64,000 bases of DNA, taken from the NCBI RefSeq assembly GCF_949987535.1, contig NC_080067.1:74611985-74675984 (forward strand), read 5' to 3'. The position numbers were made by a program, and so were the translations under genes. Under the pieces are notes generated by a model, which saw only the letters and a program-made list of their open reading frames with translations, did not search any database and had not been told where the DNA came from. Positions 36,248-48,040 of this stretch are shown here, in pieces. Positions within the stretch are counted from its first letter, which is position 1, and every line of letters starts with the position of its first letter. This DNA comes from Balaenoptera acutorostrata. Its lineage: Eukaryota > Chordata > Mammalia > Artiodactyla > Balaenopteridae.

Positions 36248-37609
36248 AATTTTCTTTTTAATTTTTATTGGAGTATAGTTGATTTACAATGTTGTGTTAG
36301 TTTCAGGTGTACAGCAAAGTGAATTAGTTTTATACACACACACACACACGCACACACACACATATATCCACTCTTTTTTTTTTTTTTTTTTAGATTCTTT
36401 TCCCATATAGGCCATTACAGAGTATTGAGCAGAGTTCCCTGTGCTATATAGCAGGTTCTTATTAGTTATCTATTTTATATATAGAAGTGTGTATATGTCA
36501 GTCCCAATCTCCCAATTTATCCCTTCCCCCCCCCCTTATCCCCTGGTAACCATAAGTTTGCTTTCTACATCCATGACTCTACTTCTGATTTGTAAATAAG
36601 TTCCTCTGTACACTTTTTTTTAGATTCCACATATAAACGATATTGTATGATATTTGTCTTTCTCTGACTTACTTCACTCTGTATGACAGACTCTAGGTCC
36701 ATCTACCTCACTACAAATAACTCAGTTTCGTTTCTTTTTATGGCTGAGTAATATTCCATTGTATATATGTGCCACATCTTCTTTATCCATTCCTCTGTTG
36801 ATGGACATTTAGGTTGCTTCCATGTGCTGGCTATTGTAAATAGTGCTGCAATGAACACTGGGGTGCACGTATCTTTTTGAATTATGGTTTTCTCCAGGTA
36901 TATGCCCAGGAGTGGGATTGCTGGGTCATATGGTAGTTCTATTTTTAGTTTTTTAAGGAAGCTCCATACTGTTCTCCATAGTGGCTGCACCAATTTACAT
37001 TCCCACCAACAGCGTAGGAGAGTTCCCTTTTCTCCACACCCTCTCCAGCATTTATTGTTTGTAGATTTTTTGATGATGGCCATTCTGAACAGTGAGGTGA
37101 TACCTCACTGTAGTTTTGATTTGCATTTCTCTAATAATTAGTGATGTTGAACATCTTTTCATGTGCTTTTTGGCTATCTGTATGTCTTCTTTGGAGAAAT
37201 GTCTATTTATATCTTCAACCCATATTTTGATTGGGTTATTTGGGGTTTTTTTGATATTAAGCTGCATGAGCTGTTTGTATATTTTGGAGATTAATCCTTT
37301 GTCAGTAGTTTAGTTTGCAAATATTTTCTCCCATTCTGTAGGCTGTCTTTTTGTTTTGTTTATGGTTTCCTTTGCTGTGCCAAGGCTTTTAAGTTTAATT
37401 AGATCCCATTTGTTTATTTTTGTTTTTATTTTCATTACTCTAGGAAGTGGATCTAAAAGGTTCTTGGTGCGATTTACATCAAAGAGTGTTCTGCGTATGT
37501 TTTCCTCTAAGAGTGTTGTAGTGTCTGGCCTTACATTTAGGTCTTTAATCCATTTTGAATTTATTTTTCTGTATGGTGTTAGGAAGTGTTCTATATATGC
37601 AAAATTTTT
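36248..37609 (-). mobile_element. 5'-truncated L1, antisense, nested in an old L1
   Basis: The L1 3' end in reverse begins with 'tattggagtatagttgattt' and 'acaatgttgtgttagtttca'. A (CA)n stretch (about 36340-36362) and a T run follow, then decayed ORF2. At 36703-37083 the minus strand gives a 126-residue frame with the cysteine-rich block ([16 protein letters not shown]) and [11 protein letters not shown]. The element ends near 37609. 'atgtgcaaaa' on the left and 'atatgcaaaa' on the right are a possible short target duplication. Confidence 0.8.
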
Positions 37610-37611
37610 TT

Positions 37612-38045
37612 AAAAATCAATGTTGATGTATTCTTCACACCTTTTATAAAAATTAACTTAAAATGGATCATAAATATAAATGTAAAATGTAAGACGATAA
37701 ACCTTCTAACTTCTAGAATAAAACATAGGAGAAAAATCTGCATGAATTTGGTTTGGCACATTTTTTTCTTTTTAGATACAATGCCAAAACGTAATCCATA
37801 AATAACAACAGAAAAACAATGATAATAATAGAAATAATAATAAATGGGACTTTCAAAATTAAAACAATTGTACAGTAAAGACTGTTAAGAGAATGAAAAG
37901 ATAGACACAGACAAAAAAAGTTTTTACAAAGCACATATCTAATAAAGAATCCTTATCCAGAATACATTAAGAACTCTAAGAAGACAAACACTCTTAAAAA
38001 AAGCTGAGCAAAAGTTCTGAATAAAAAGAGCTCTACACAAACACT
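37612..38045 (+). mobile_element. Old L1 ORF2 C-terminal region, sense, decayed
   Basis: 'taaaatgtaagacgataaac', 'ttctagaataaaacatagg', 'ttttagatacaatgccaaaa' and 'aagactgttaagagaatgaa' are in the order of the old L1 ORF2 3' third. It resumes on the right of the younger antisense L1. The reverse-transcriptase region is missing between 36240 and 37612, so the old element had an internal deletion before or at the later insertion. Confidence 0.65.
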
Positions 38046-38394
38046 GTGATCTAGCTGATAAATTTATTTCCAACAGGAGTACTGCTTATCAATTCTGAAA
38101 CTGCTTTTTATTTGTGCTAAAGTTGAACAGATAAATATATGACATAATGAGAGACAATTTTCTTACCCTAAGATAAAGAAGGTAAAATAAAGGGGAAATA
38201 AGAGGACAGAAATAAAAGGAGAATGCTGAAACAAAACCTGTGCTGCTGGTTGGAGTTGGAGATACCTGTATGAACTTATGTTTTGCTTTTTGGTTCTTTA
38301 ATTATATATGCATATTGTTACAGATATGAAATATATATAAATATACCTATGTACATACATGTTTTAAGATCAAATATATATATGTGTGTGTGTC

Positions 38395-38425
<31 letters not shown>

Positions 38426-38733
38426 CTAGCTCTGTCCTCCGAAGGGGCCTAGAAGCAGTGACATCCATTAGCAATAACACCTAGCACACATCTTTATTTC
38501 TTAATACCATTCTCCAATAAAAAGAACCAGAGCTCCTTGGAAAAGTGCTTCATTCCAGGGCTGCGGTATAAGCTGGAAGTATCATATGATGCCAGGATAA
38601 ATAAATACATGAATAAATGGAAGAATAAATGGATGAATGAGTGAATGAATGATGGAGCCATTGGAAAAGTATGGTGGACCCAACCTAAAAGAGTTGACAA
38701 TCATCAACTCTGGAGCAATTTGAGCATCCCTAT
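38046..38733. other. Single-copy DNA with (TA)n/(T)n tract
   Basis: (TG)n, (TA)n and (T)n runs occupy about 38381-38427. A run of AATAAATGGATGAATG-type units lies at 38600-38655. No gene is seen. Confidence 0.45.
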
Positions 38734-41670
38734 AAATAACTACTGGTGGGAAGACCTTCAAGATGGCAGAAGAGTAAGACGTGGAGATCACCTTCCTCCC
38801 CACAGATACATCAGAAATACATCTACATGTGGAACAACTCCTACAGAACACCTACTGAACGCTGGCAGAAGACTTCAGACTTCTCAAAAGACAAGAAACT
38901 CCCCACGTACCTGGGTAGGACAAAAGAAAAAAGAAAACTTTGTTTATCTTCTCAAAGAACCAGCTTTTAGTTTTATTGATCTTTGCTATTGTTTCCTTCA
39001 TTTCTTTTTCATTTATTTCTGATCTGATCTTTATGATTTCTTTCCTTCTGCTAACTATGGGGTTTTTTTGTTCTTCTCTCTCTAATTGCTTTAGGTGTAA
39101 GGTTAGGTTTTTAATTGAGATGTTTCTTGTTTCTTAAGGTAGGATTGTATTGCTATAAACTTCCCTCTTACAACTGCTTTTGCTGCATCCCATAGGTTTC
39201 GGGTCATCGTGTTTTCATTGTCATTTGTTTCTAGGTATTTTTTGATTTCCTCTTTGATTTCTTCAGTGATCTCTTGGTTATTAAGTAGTGTATTGTTTAG
39301 CCTCCATGTGTTTGTATTTTTTACAGATTTTTTCCTGTAATTGATATATAGTCTCATAGCACTGTGGCTGGAAAAGATACTTGATACGATTTCAATTTTC
39401 TTAAATTTATCAAGGCTTTATTTGTGACCCAAGATATGATCTACCGTGGAGAATGTTCCATAAGCATTTGAGACACTAAGATCAGGAACAAGACAAGGTT
39501 ACCCACTCTCACCACTATTATTCAACATAGTTTTGGAAGTTTTAGCCACAGCAATCAGAGAAGAAAAAGAAATAAAAGGAATACAAATTGGAAAAGAAGA
39601 ATTAAAGCTGTCACTGTTTGCAGAGGACATGATACTATACATAAAGAATCCTAAAGATGCTACGAGAAAACTATTAGAGCTAATCAATGATTTGGGTAAA
39701 GTAGCAGGATACAAAATTAATGCAAACAAATCTCTTGCATTCCTATACACTAATGATGAAAAATCTGAAAGAGAAATTAAGGACACACTCCCATTTACCA
39801 CTGCAACAAAAAGAATAAAATACCTAGGAATAAACCTACCTAAGGAGACAAAAGACGTGTATGCAGAAAACTATGACACTGATGAAAGAAATTAAAGATG
39901 ATACAAACAGATGGAGACATATAGCATGTTCTTGAATTGGAAGAATCAACATTGTGAAAATGCCTATACTACCCAAAGCAATCTACAGATTCAATGCAAT
40001 TCCTATCAAAATACCAGCGACATTTTTCACACAACTAGAACAAAAAATTTCACAATTTGAATGGAAACACAAAAGACCCCGAATAGCCAAAGCAATCCTG
40101 AGAAAGAAAAATGGAGCTGGAGGAATCAGGCTCCTGGACTTCAGACTATACTACAAAGCTACAGTAATCAAGACAGTATGGTACTTGCACAAAAACAGAA
40201 ATATAGATCAATGGAAAAGGATAGAAAGCCCAGAGATAAACCAATGCACATATGGTCACCTTATTTTTGATAAAGGAGGCAAGAATATACAATGGAGAAA
40301 AGACAGCCTCTTCAGTAAGTGGTGCTGGGAAAACTGGACAGCTACATGTAAAAGAAAGAAATTAGAACACTCCCTAACACCATACACAAAAATAAACTCA
40401 AAATGGATTAAAGACCTAAATGTAGGGCCAGACACTATAAAACTCTTAGAGGAAATCCTTGGCAGAACACTCTAAAATAAAAAATAAAATAATAAACAAA
40501 TGGGACCTAATGAAACTTAAAAGCTTTTGCACAGCAAAGGAAACCATAAACAAGATGAAAAAACAGCCCTCAGAATGGGAGAAAATATTTGCAAGTGAAA
40601 CTACTGACAAAGAATTAATCCCCAAAATATACAAGAAGCTCATGCAGCTCAGTATCAAAAAAAACAAACAACCCAAACCAAAAATGGGCAGAAGATCTAA
40701 ATAGACATTTCTCCAAAGAAGATATACAGATTGCCAATAAACACATGAAAGGATGCTCAACATCACTAATCATTAGAGAAATGCAAATCAAAACTACAAT
40801 GAGGTATCACCACACACCAGTCAGAATGGTCATCATCAAAAAGTCTACAAACAATAAATGCTGGAGAGGGTGTGGAGAAAAGGGAACCCTCTTGAACTGC
40901 TGGTGGAAATGTAAATAGATACAGCCACTATGGAGAACAGGATGGAGGTTCCTTAAAATCTAAAAATAGAACTACCATACAACCCAGCAATCCCACTACT
41001 AGGCATATAACCTGAGAAAATCATAATTCTAAAAGAGTCAAGTACCACAATGTTCATTGCAGCACTATTTACAATAGCCAGGACATGGAAGCAACCTAAG
41101 TGTCCATCAACAGCTGAATGGATAAAGAAGACATGGCATATACATATAAAATGGAATATTACTCAGCCATAAAAAGAAACAAAATTGAGTTATTTTGTAG
41201 TGAGGTGGATGGACCTAGAGTCTGTCATACAGAGTGAAGTAAGTCAGAAAGAGAAAAACAAATACCATATGCTAACACATATATATGGAATCTAAAAAAA
41301 AAAAAATTGGTTATGAAGAACCTAGGGGCAGGACAGGAATAAAGACACACACATAGAGAATGGACTTGAGGACACAGGGAGGGAGAAGGGTAAGCTGGGG
41401 TGAAGTGAGAGAGTGGCATGGACATACATACACTACCAAATGTAAAATAGATAGCTAGTGGGAAGCAGCTACATAGCACAGGGAGATCAGCTCGGTGCTT
41501 TGTGTCCACCTAGAGGGGTGGGATAGGGAGGTTGGGAGGGAGATGCAAAAGGGAGGAGGTATGGGGATATATGTATATGTATAGCTGATTCACTTTGTTA
41601 TAAAGCAGAAACTAACACACCATTGTAAAGCAATTATACTCCAATAAAGATGTTAAAAAATAACTATTGG
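38734..41670 (+). mobile_element. L1 with internal inverted segment, flanked by target duplication
   Basis: One insertion at 38747-41657 lies between aaataactactgg (38734-38746) and aaataactattgg (41658-41670), which differ at one base. It has three parts. (1) 38747 to about 38935 is L1 5'UTR in sense ('cttcaagatggcagaagagt'). (2) About 38936-39475 is antisense ORF2 from the endonuclease/linker region. (3) About 39476-41657 is sense ORF2 from the reverse-transcriptase domain through the C-terminus, the 3'UTR and 'ccaataaagatgttaaaaaa'. Large pieces between the 5'UTR and the RT domain are missing. The shared duplications argue for one event, and not three. Confidence 0.85.
39476..41300 (+). 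pseudogene. L1 ORF2 fragment (RT to C-terminus), broken
   Basis: L1 ORF2 encodes endonuclease and reverse transcriptase and drives target-primed insertion. Here the frame starts inside the RT domain. The block 39533-39895 contains the RT active-site motif as F-A-E-D (residues 29-32 of that frame) in place of the usual F-A-D-D, so a catalytic Asp is replaced by Glu. The frame shifts at about 39895-39954. It continues as a 173-residue block (39954-40475) with the '[18 protein letters not shown]' type thumb sequence, then shifts again to 40459-40704. The cysteine-rich C-terminal segment is only readable in pieces near 40860-40920. The fragment cannot make an active protein. Confidence 0.8.
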
Positions 41671-43175
41671 ATTATAACGTGAAGAATAAAATAAATATTC
41701 ATGATTCCATGCTGATACAAACAAATAATTAAATAAATACAAGAGGGAGACGGAGTATTGAATCTCTTCTTTACAAAAGCATTCCCATTAATAAATATAG
41801 AAAGAAGAGAGAAATAGAAAATCACCATTAGAATATCACAGTAACAATTGCTACGGGCAAGACCCATGGAATACTAAAATTAGTTTAAAGTTTAAGGAGA
41901 AACATTATCTAGTTGTATAGTCTCAGTGTATCTTGCCCTAAATATTTATGAACTATAGAGAAGGAATAGCAATTTACAGTGCACAAAACTGGCAGACACC
42001 ACCTTAACCAAGTTATCAATATTCATATAACCAGTAATAAAATATATTGATACACTGTGAAGGGTACATTACCTCTGTGTTATTTTTGTCCATGCCATCT
42101 AATCTTGAGATAATATCAGATAACCCCAAATTGAGGAACATTCTCCATAAAACCTGACCAGAGCTCTTCAAACTAAAGTCATGAAAGCTAAGGAAAGACT
42201 GAGGAAGCATCACAGATTGGAGAAGACTAATGAAAGACATTACTAAATGCCACGTGGGATCCTGGATTAGATTTTGGAACAGAAAAAGACATATTAGTGG
42301 AAAAAACTGGTGAAGTCCAAACAAAGTCTGTCATTTAAGTGGTATTTATACAATGTTGATTTCTTAGTTTTGATAATGGTACCATGATTATGTTAAGACG
42401 TTACATTAGGCAAAGCTGGGTAAAAGGTAATAGGGACTCCTTGTGCTATTTTTGTAACTCTTCTATAAGACTAAAATTATTTCAAAATAAGAAGACTTTT
42501 TTTCAAATCTCAGTGCTTTCTTAGAATATTATTAATTGCAGATTTAAAAAACTATACACACGGAAAAAGGAAAACACTCAGAAATGCTATTACGGATTAG
42601 GCAAATTAGTAGGAGGAAAAAGATTTCTTCAGTGTATACAAAATGTAAACATTTGCCCTGGGATTTCCCACAGATGGCACAGTCCACAAAGACTTATTTG
42701 GAATAAAAATATGTCTATCAGATCTCCAGTGTAGCCTCTGTAATGTCTGCAAACCTGCTACATTGAAGTTAAAGTTACTATCACACCCCAAATTGTTTAT
42801 GCAAAAACTAATTGGTCCCAATCAAGGCAACTTGAACATCAACTGCTACATGTGAAAGCAGAGGCACCAACGCAAATCATTCTTCCAACGATGAGCTGCC
42901 ACTCACTGTGTTAGTTGTATTTACATTTACCTTGAGAGAGATTACAAAAATATACACAGTATAAAAAACCCCTACTTGAGTCTGTGGTGGAAAATGACAC
43001 TCCAAAGCACATCACATCAGTCCCTTGAACTTAAGGAGAGAAGACTAAGAAGAGGCCCTCTTCTGTTCAGAAAATGGGAATTCATATCTGGAGAATCATG
43101 ATTTTCTAGGTTTACAAAAGTCCACTTTTAACTAGTTTCTTTAAAAAAAAAACCTGGATATTTTTGATGGTGAAT
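41671..43175. other. Single-copy DNA, nothing recognised
   Basis: No gene or recognised repeat could be supported. The open frames are short and AT-driven. Confidence 0.45.
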
Positions 43176-43355
43176 TTCTGAGTTAAGGAAACAGCACAGT
43201 GTAACAGAAAGAAGGTCTCACCAGGAGCTGAACACTCTGGCCACTTTATGTATATCATTAACTTTCTGTGTAGACTAAATTTCTCAGTCTCTTTAGGCCT
43301 CAGTTTCCTCATTTGTGAACAGATCAGCTGATCTTAAGAGTCCCTTCCCTAGAGA
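43176..43355 (+). repeat. MIR SINE remnant
   Basis: 'acagcacagtgtaacagaaa' fits the MIR start. 'ggcctcagtttcctcatttg' and 'tgaacagatcagctgatc' fit the core. The sequence is in forward orientation and is one of the clearer MIRs in the window. Confidence 0.7.
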
Positions 43356-44542
43356 TCTAGGTGTCTATGAGCAACATGCTTATCCTACTATAATATCAAG
43401 AACTATAATCTGAAACTACACATCCTCTACAGCTTTTAGTCCTTCATAGTAACAATCAGGAATAAACTGTCAGGTATAGGATGAAAATACTCAAGAAGGA
43501 TTCTCAATTAGGAATCAAATACCTCAAATTTGGGAGGAGCATTGAATTTTATTTTTGAAAAAAAAAAAAAAGGCCTAGGGCTAACTTTTGAGATTCAGAT
43601 ACTTTCAAGGTTTGCTGAAAAACAATGATTAAGTATAAGACATTGTTCTTAAGTCTACTTTGCCCTTGTACAAGGAAATTCTTCCTGGCCCCTCCCTGGT
43701 TAGAGTTCTTCATGAAAGAAATAAATAGAAAAATTGCAGGGTGTATTACTTCAGCATATTACATGTACAAGGGGCCTGAATATTTAATAGATGGCTTCAT
43801 GTGACATCTTCTTCGTTTCAACTTTGAGTTAAATTAGCAGGTTGCTTTGTAAGAGACATATCAAACAAAAGTAAACAAAGCAACCATTCTCCAATAAAAA
43901 TTAATTTTAAAAAAAAGTAAACCAAAATTCTCTGGAGACTGATGGCTTAGCCCTTTCTATAATTGAAAATAGTTTTGTGTTTTTGACAGAGCTCTGTGGG
44001 GTTTAAAAACTTTTTTTTAATTAAATTAAGTAGAAAATCAATATAAAAAACTAAATGTATGGTGCATAACAGGCTATAATTACAGTTCTGGCTTCACTTG
44101 CACTTTTTCAGGGAAAAAAGCGTATATTAATTTGAATGATATGAAACTGCTATCTTCATTGGTCAAAATTTCAGTTGGTTTCACCTAATACCTTGTAACT
44201 CATTTATTAAGGTGTTAGTTCTTAGCCTGTTGCTGAAGAACTTAAATCTTCCTTTAAGGAGGGAAAAAAAAGGGTTGCAGTTAGGAATTGTGGGTCTCAG
44301 GGTTTGTAATGGGAGGAGGCAGTTACACTAAAGTGCTTTTTTCCCAACCACTTAATTTAAACTATCAAAGTAGAACAACATGTACATGGTTTAAAAAAAT
44401 CAAACTACAAGATGAAATGAACTACAAATGAAAAGTACACGTATCCTCTCTCCTATCCCACTGGAAAAACATACATGATTTTCACTGAACTCCCTAGAGG
44501 TAATCACTATAAATCCTTTCTAGCTTTATTTCATTTGGTCAC
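43356..44542. other. Single-copy DNA apart from the small L1 tail
   Basis: Apart from the insertion at 43867-43926, I see an A run at 43558-43572 and no gene or other clear repeat. Confidence 0.4.
43867..43926 (+). mobile_element. Tiny L1 3'-end insertion (about 33 bp) with target duplication
   Basis: The insert 43880-43912, starting 'gcaaccattctccaataaaa', matches the last bases of the L1 3' end (compare the end of the L1 at 41630-41657, 'gcaattatactccaataaag') plus an A-rich tail. It is flanked by aaaagtaaac at 43867-43876 and 43913-43922, each followed by similar sequence (aaa and caaa). The combination suggests an extremely 5'-truncated L1 insertion. Confidence 0.6.
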
Positions 44543-44843
44543 TGCTATGGTCTGAATGTTTGTGCCCCTCAAAATCCATAAGTTGAAATCCTAACCCATA
44601 AGATGATTGTATTAGGAGGTGGGGCCCTTGGGAGGTGACTAGGTCACAAGGGTGAAACCCTCATAAATGGGATTAATGCCCTTACAAAAGAGGCTACAGA
44701 GAGATCCCTCCCCTCTTGGCCATGTGAGGGTACAATTAGAAGTCTGCAACCTGGAAGAGGGCTCTCACATCACCATGTCAGCACCCTGATCTTGGACTTC
44801 CAGCCTTCAGAACTGTGAGAAATAAATTTCTGTTGTTTATTTT
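44543..44843 (+). mobile_element. Partial MaLR (MLT1/MST-type) LTR
   Basis: 'tatggtctgaatgtttgtgc', 'agttgaaatcctaacccata', 'aggaggtggggcccttggga', 'atcttggacttccagccttc' and 'gtgagaaataaatttctgtt' are in MaLR LTR order. The usual 3' end (a 'gccacccagtctatgg' block) is absent: after 'tgttgtttat' the sequence changes to an A/T stretch and then the GLDC retrocopy. No internal viral sequence is present. Confidence 0.75.
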
Positions 44844-44854
44844 TAAAAAAAGAA

Positions 44855-47800
44855 AGAAAATGGGAACTCATAAACAACCATGGGTGGACAGGTACAAACC
44901 ATGTGCTGATCTCCACAGACGTCATCAATCCAGGTGATGATTGGCCAGAATTTGTTCTCTGGTTTCATCAAGGGGGGTGGGAATGCTGCCACCTCTCTGG
45001 AATGTGGTCGATCCCAGTGGGAGGACATGAAACAGGACAAGGAGTGTGGAGACCTCCTCAGTGGATTGACCCTGGGGTTGATTGGGCCTTCCTCGATGTC
45101 GGCGATTTCCTGCCGAATGCTGATCCTGGCGTCACAGAATCTATCCAACTCTGCCTTGTCTTCTGACTCAGTGGCCTCAATCATGAGAGTGCCTGCCACT
45201 GGCCAGGACATGGTAGGGGCATGAAATCCATAATCCTAAAGCCTTTTGGCCACATCCACGGCCTCCATATTTGCAGACTTTTTGAAGGGTCTTATATCCA
45301 AAATAAATTCATGAGCCACGTAACCTCTTGCACACTGGAAAAGGACTCTGTAGTGTTTTTCTAATCGCTTGGCTATGTAGTTGGCATTTATTATAGCAAT
45401 TTCTGTGGCCTGTTTAAGGCCCTTGCCTCCCATCATCTTAATATAATCCCATGAAATGGGCAAGATGGAACTGGAGCCCCACGGGGCTGCGCTGACAGTA
45501 CCCAAAGCCTGGGCATCTTCACTTGGCTTTGCTGCAACGATGGGATGATTAGGCAGAAAAGGGAGAAAATGCTTCTTCACTCCAATGGGCCCCATGCCAG
45601 GGCTGCCTCTTCCAGGGTAAATGCAGAAAGTCTTGTGAAGGTTTACGTGTGAGACATCAGACCCAAAGTCTCCAGGACAACAGATTCCACATGAATGGTC
45701 ATATTTGCCCTGTCCAGGTAGATCTGTCCTCCGTGTTGGTGGATCAGTTCACACACATCTCTGACGGTCTCTTCAAACACCCCACTGGTGGATGGATATG
45801 TAATCATGATTGCTGCCGGGTTCTCCTTGTGTTTATCTACCATAGCCTTGAAGTGAGCTGCATCGATATTTCTGTATTTATTTACCTCCACAGGCTGAAT
45901 CTTCATGCCTGCCATGTGGGCACTTGCAGAATTGGTCCCATGTGCGGATTTTGGGATGTGTCTCTCTCCTTTCCCATCTAAGTAGGCTCAGATAGTGACC
46001 AGCCCGGCATATTCCCCCTGGGCTCTGCTGTTAGGCTGGAAAGAGATTCGGTCACAACCCGTGAGTTCACACAAGTCCTTCTCAAGTTCTCAGAAAAGCT
46101 GCTGGTCCCTTGGCTCTTGATCCAGAGACACAAAGGGGTGGATGTTTGCAAATTCTTTCCATGTGATAGACACGAGTTCTGATGAATTGTTGAGCTTCAT
46201 GGTACAGGACCCCAGAGGAATCGTGCTATGAACAAGGGAAAGGTCTTTGTTTTCCAATCTCTTCATATATCAGACAATATTTGTTTCTGCATGATAACTG
46301 TGGAACACTTGATGTGTGAGGAATGGGCTAGTTCTCTTGAAGGCAGACCCTAGGATAACTCCCCGCTCCTCACCCATGCTTTCAGCAACCAGCTCTGCAG
46401 ATGACTCACAGCCAAAGATCCACAACAAGTCGTCCAGATCTTTTTCATTGACTGTTTCATTAAGAGAAATACCAAGTGTGTTATCCTCAATGAGCTGAAT
46501 ATTTATTTGCCACTGAGCAGCCCTGCCCAACACCTCATTCACTGAGCAGTCACACTGAATCTTCAAAGTGTCAAAGAACAAGTCGTGCTGGAGTTGGTGC
46601 CCTGCTCACTTGAGACGTTCAGACAAAATCAAAGTGGCATTATGTACCCTCCTAGCAATATGTTCCAGCCCACGGGACCCATGGTAGATTGCGCACATTG
46701 TAGCCATATTCGCCGAGAGCGCCTGAGCTGCACAGATGTTGCTGATAGCCTTGTCTTTCTGGATGTGTTACTCCCTGGTTTGAAGAGCAAGAGGATACAC
46801 TTCTTTTCCACTGGCATCTCTTGTTACTCCCACCATTCTTCCAGGTATCATCCTCACCAAGTTTTCTCTGACAGCTAAAAAGGCACGTGGTCTGCTATAG
46901 CCTAGTGGCACTCTAATCTCTGTGAGCTGCCCGGGGCAATGTCTACCCCCAGTTTTCCAGGAGGCCTCAGGCTACACAGAGCTAAAAGGTCAGCAGTGCA
47001 GCAGGCCAAGTTCCCGGCCTGATGGGTACTCTCCACAAGTTCTGTGACGTCTTCCACTTTCCCCTCAGCGTCCAGGTACTAGAACAGCACTCCACTGACA
47101 TCTTTTCTGCTGAAGTCCATTTCATGGGGTAACTTCAGTTCAATGAGGACTCCAGCATACTTGGCTTGAGTCTGGACGACAGCTATTGTCTGTGGATGGC
47201 AACGGGGGTAAACAAAAAACTTCCTCCTCTTGTTGTGTCTGTGGCAGAGCTGCATTGCCTCTGCACCCGTGGTGGCCTCATCCATCAGGATGTGTTAACT
47301 ATGCCCATACCTGTGATGTCACGCACCATGTTCTGGTAGTTGAGTAAACTGTCCTCTCTCCTCTGAGACACCTCTGGCTGGTACTGAGTATACTGGGTGA
47401 TCCACCTTGAGTTCTCCAGTTAAATTAGACAAAATTGTAGCACTGAGCAGTTATAATAGCCCATGCCAATATACAATCTCCAGATCTGGTTCTTGCTGGA
47501 AATGGCATGCAGAGTTGTAAGGATATCATTTCCACAGACAGGCTCATCCATTTTCAAGGGTCTTTTCAAGCGGATGCTGGCAGGGATGTTCTTTTCGATC
47601 AGTTCATCTACTCTCGCCAGCCCCAGGGCCAATCACATCTCCTCTGGTCTTTGTCCCCGGGGTCGATATGCCTCCGAGCAAAGTCGTCGTGTCTGGGCAC
47701 GAGGTGCTGCAGGAGGCGCGAGCCCAGGCGCACCGCTATCCCCGCCGCTACTGCTGTAGCGGCCCCGCGGAGCTCAACCGGGGCCCCGCGCCCCCAGCCA

Positions 47801-48040
47801 GGCGGCGGCCGCCTCGGACTCCGCAACCCAGACGCAACCCCCAGGCCCCGGCGCACATCTGCATGGTGGTGTCCCTTGCCTGGGCCCGCGAGGGTCAGCA
47901 GCGCTTTCGGCTCTCCTGGTCGCGGGCCCCTGGTTGGCGGCTGCCCTCGGGTGGCTGGAGCCCTTTCCCGCTGGATGACCTAATGGACAGATGGATGTTC
48001 GGAGGCAATGAATCTGTGCCCCGCTGAGCCCGGAGGTGCG
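44855..48040 (-). pseudogene. GLDC: GLDC processed pseudogene (glycine dehydrogenase, decarboxylating)
   Basis: GLDC is the pyridoxal-phosphate P protein of the mitochondrial glycine cleavage system. On the minus strand nearly the whole roughly 1020-residue coding region is present without introns, from an ATG at 47862-47864 to the last 10 or so codons. Readable blocks include [28 protein letters not shown], and the PLP-lysine region N-L-H-K-T-F-C-I (Lys codon at 45632-45634). Stops include Gln to TAG at 45236 and 47079, TAA at 46768, and TGA at Arg codons at 45988, 46090, 46270 and 46606. A one-base deletion lies near 45687-45690, a frameshift near 47630, and a 15-base deletion near 45950. 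The Arg stops fit CpG decay. About 170 bp of GC-rich 5'UTR remains on the right. The end at 44855 lacks the stop codon, 3'UTR and a poly(A) tract. It is not functional. Confidence 0.93.
47640..48040. promoter_or_regulatory. CpG-rich block copied from the GLDC 5' end
   Basis: This GC- and CpG-rich patch in AT-rich surroundings covers the first GLDC codons and 5'UTR of the retrocopy. It would score as a CpG island. I infer it was carried in the mRNA and did not arise as a local promoter. Nothing shows that it drives transcription here. Confidence 0.6.

Noticed and set aside
44843..47864. GLDC as a working gene
   Set aside because: No introns, at least seven in-frame stops, frameshifts, and loss of the C-terminus and stop codon.
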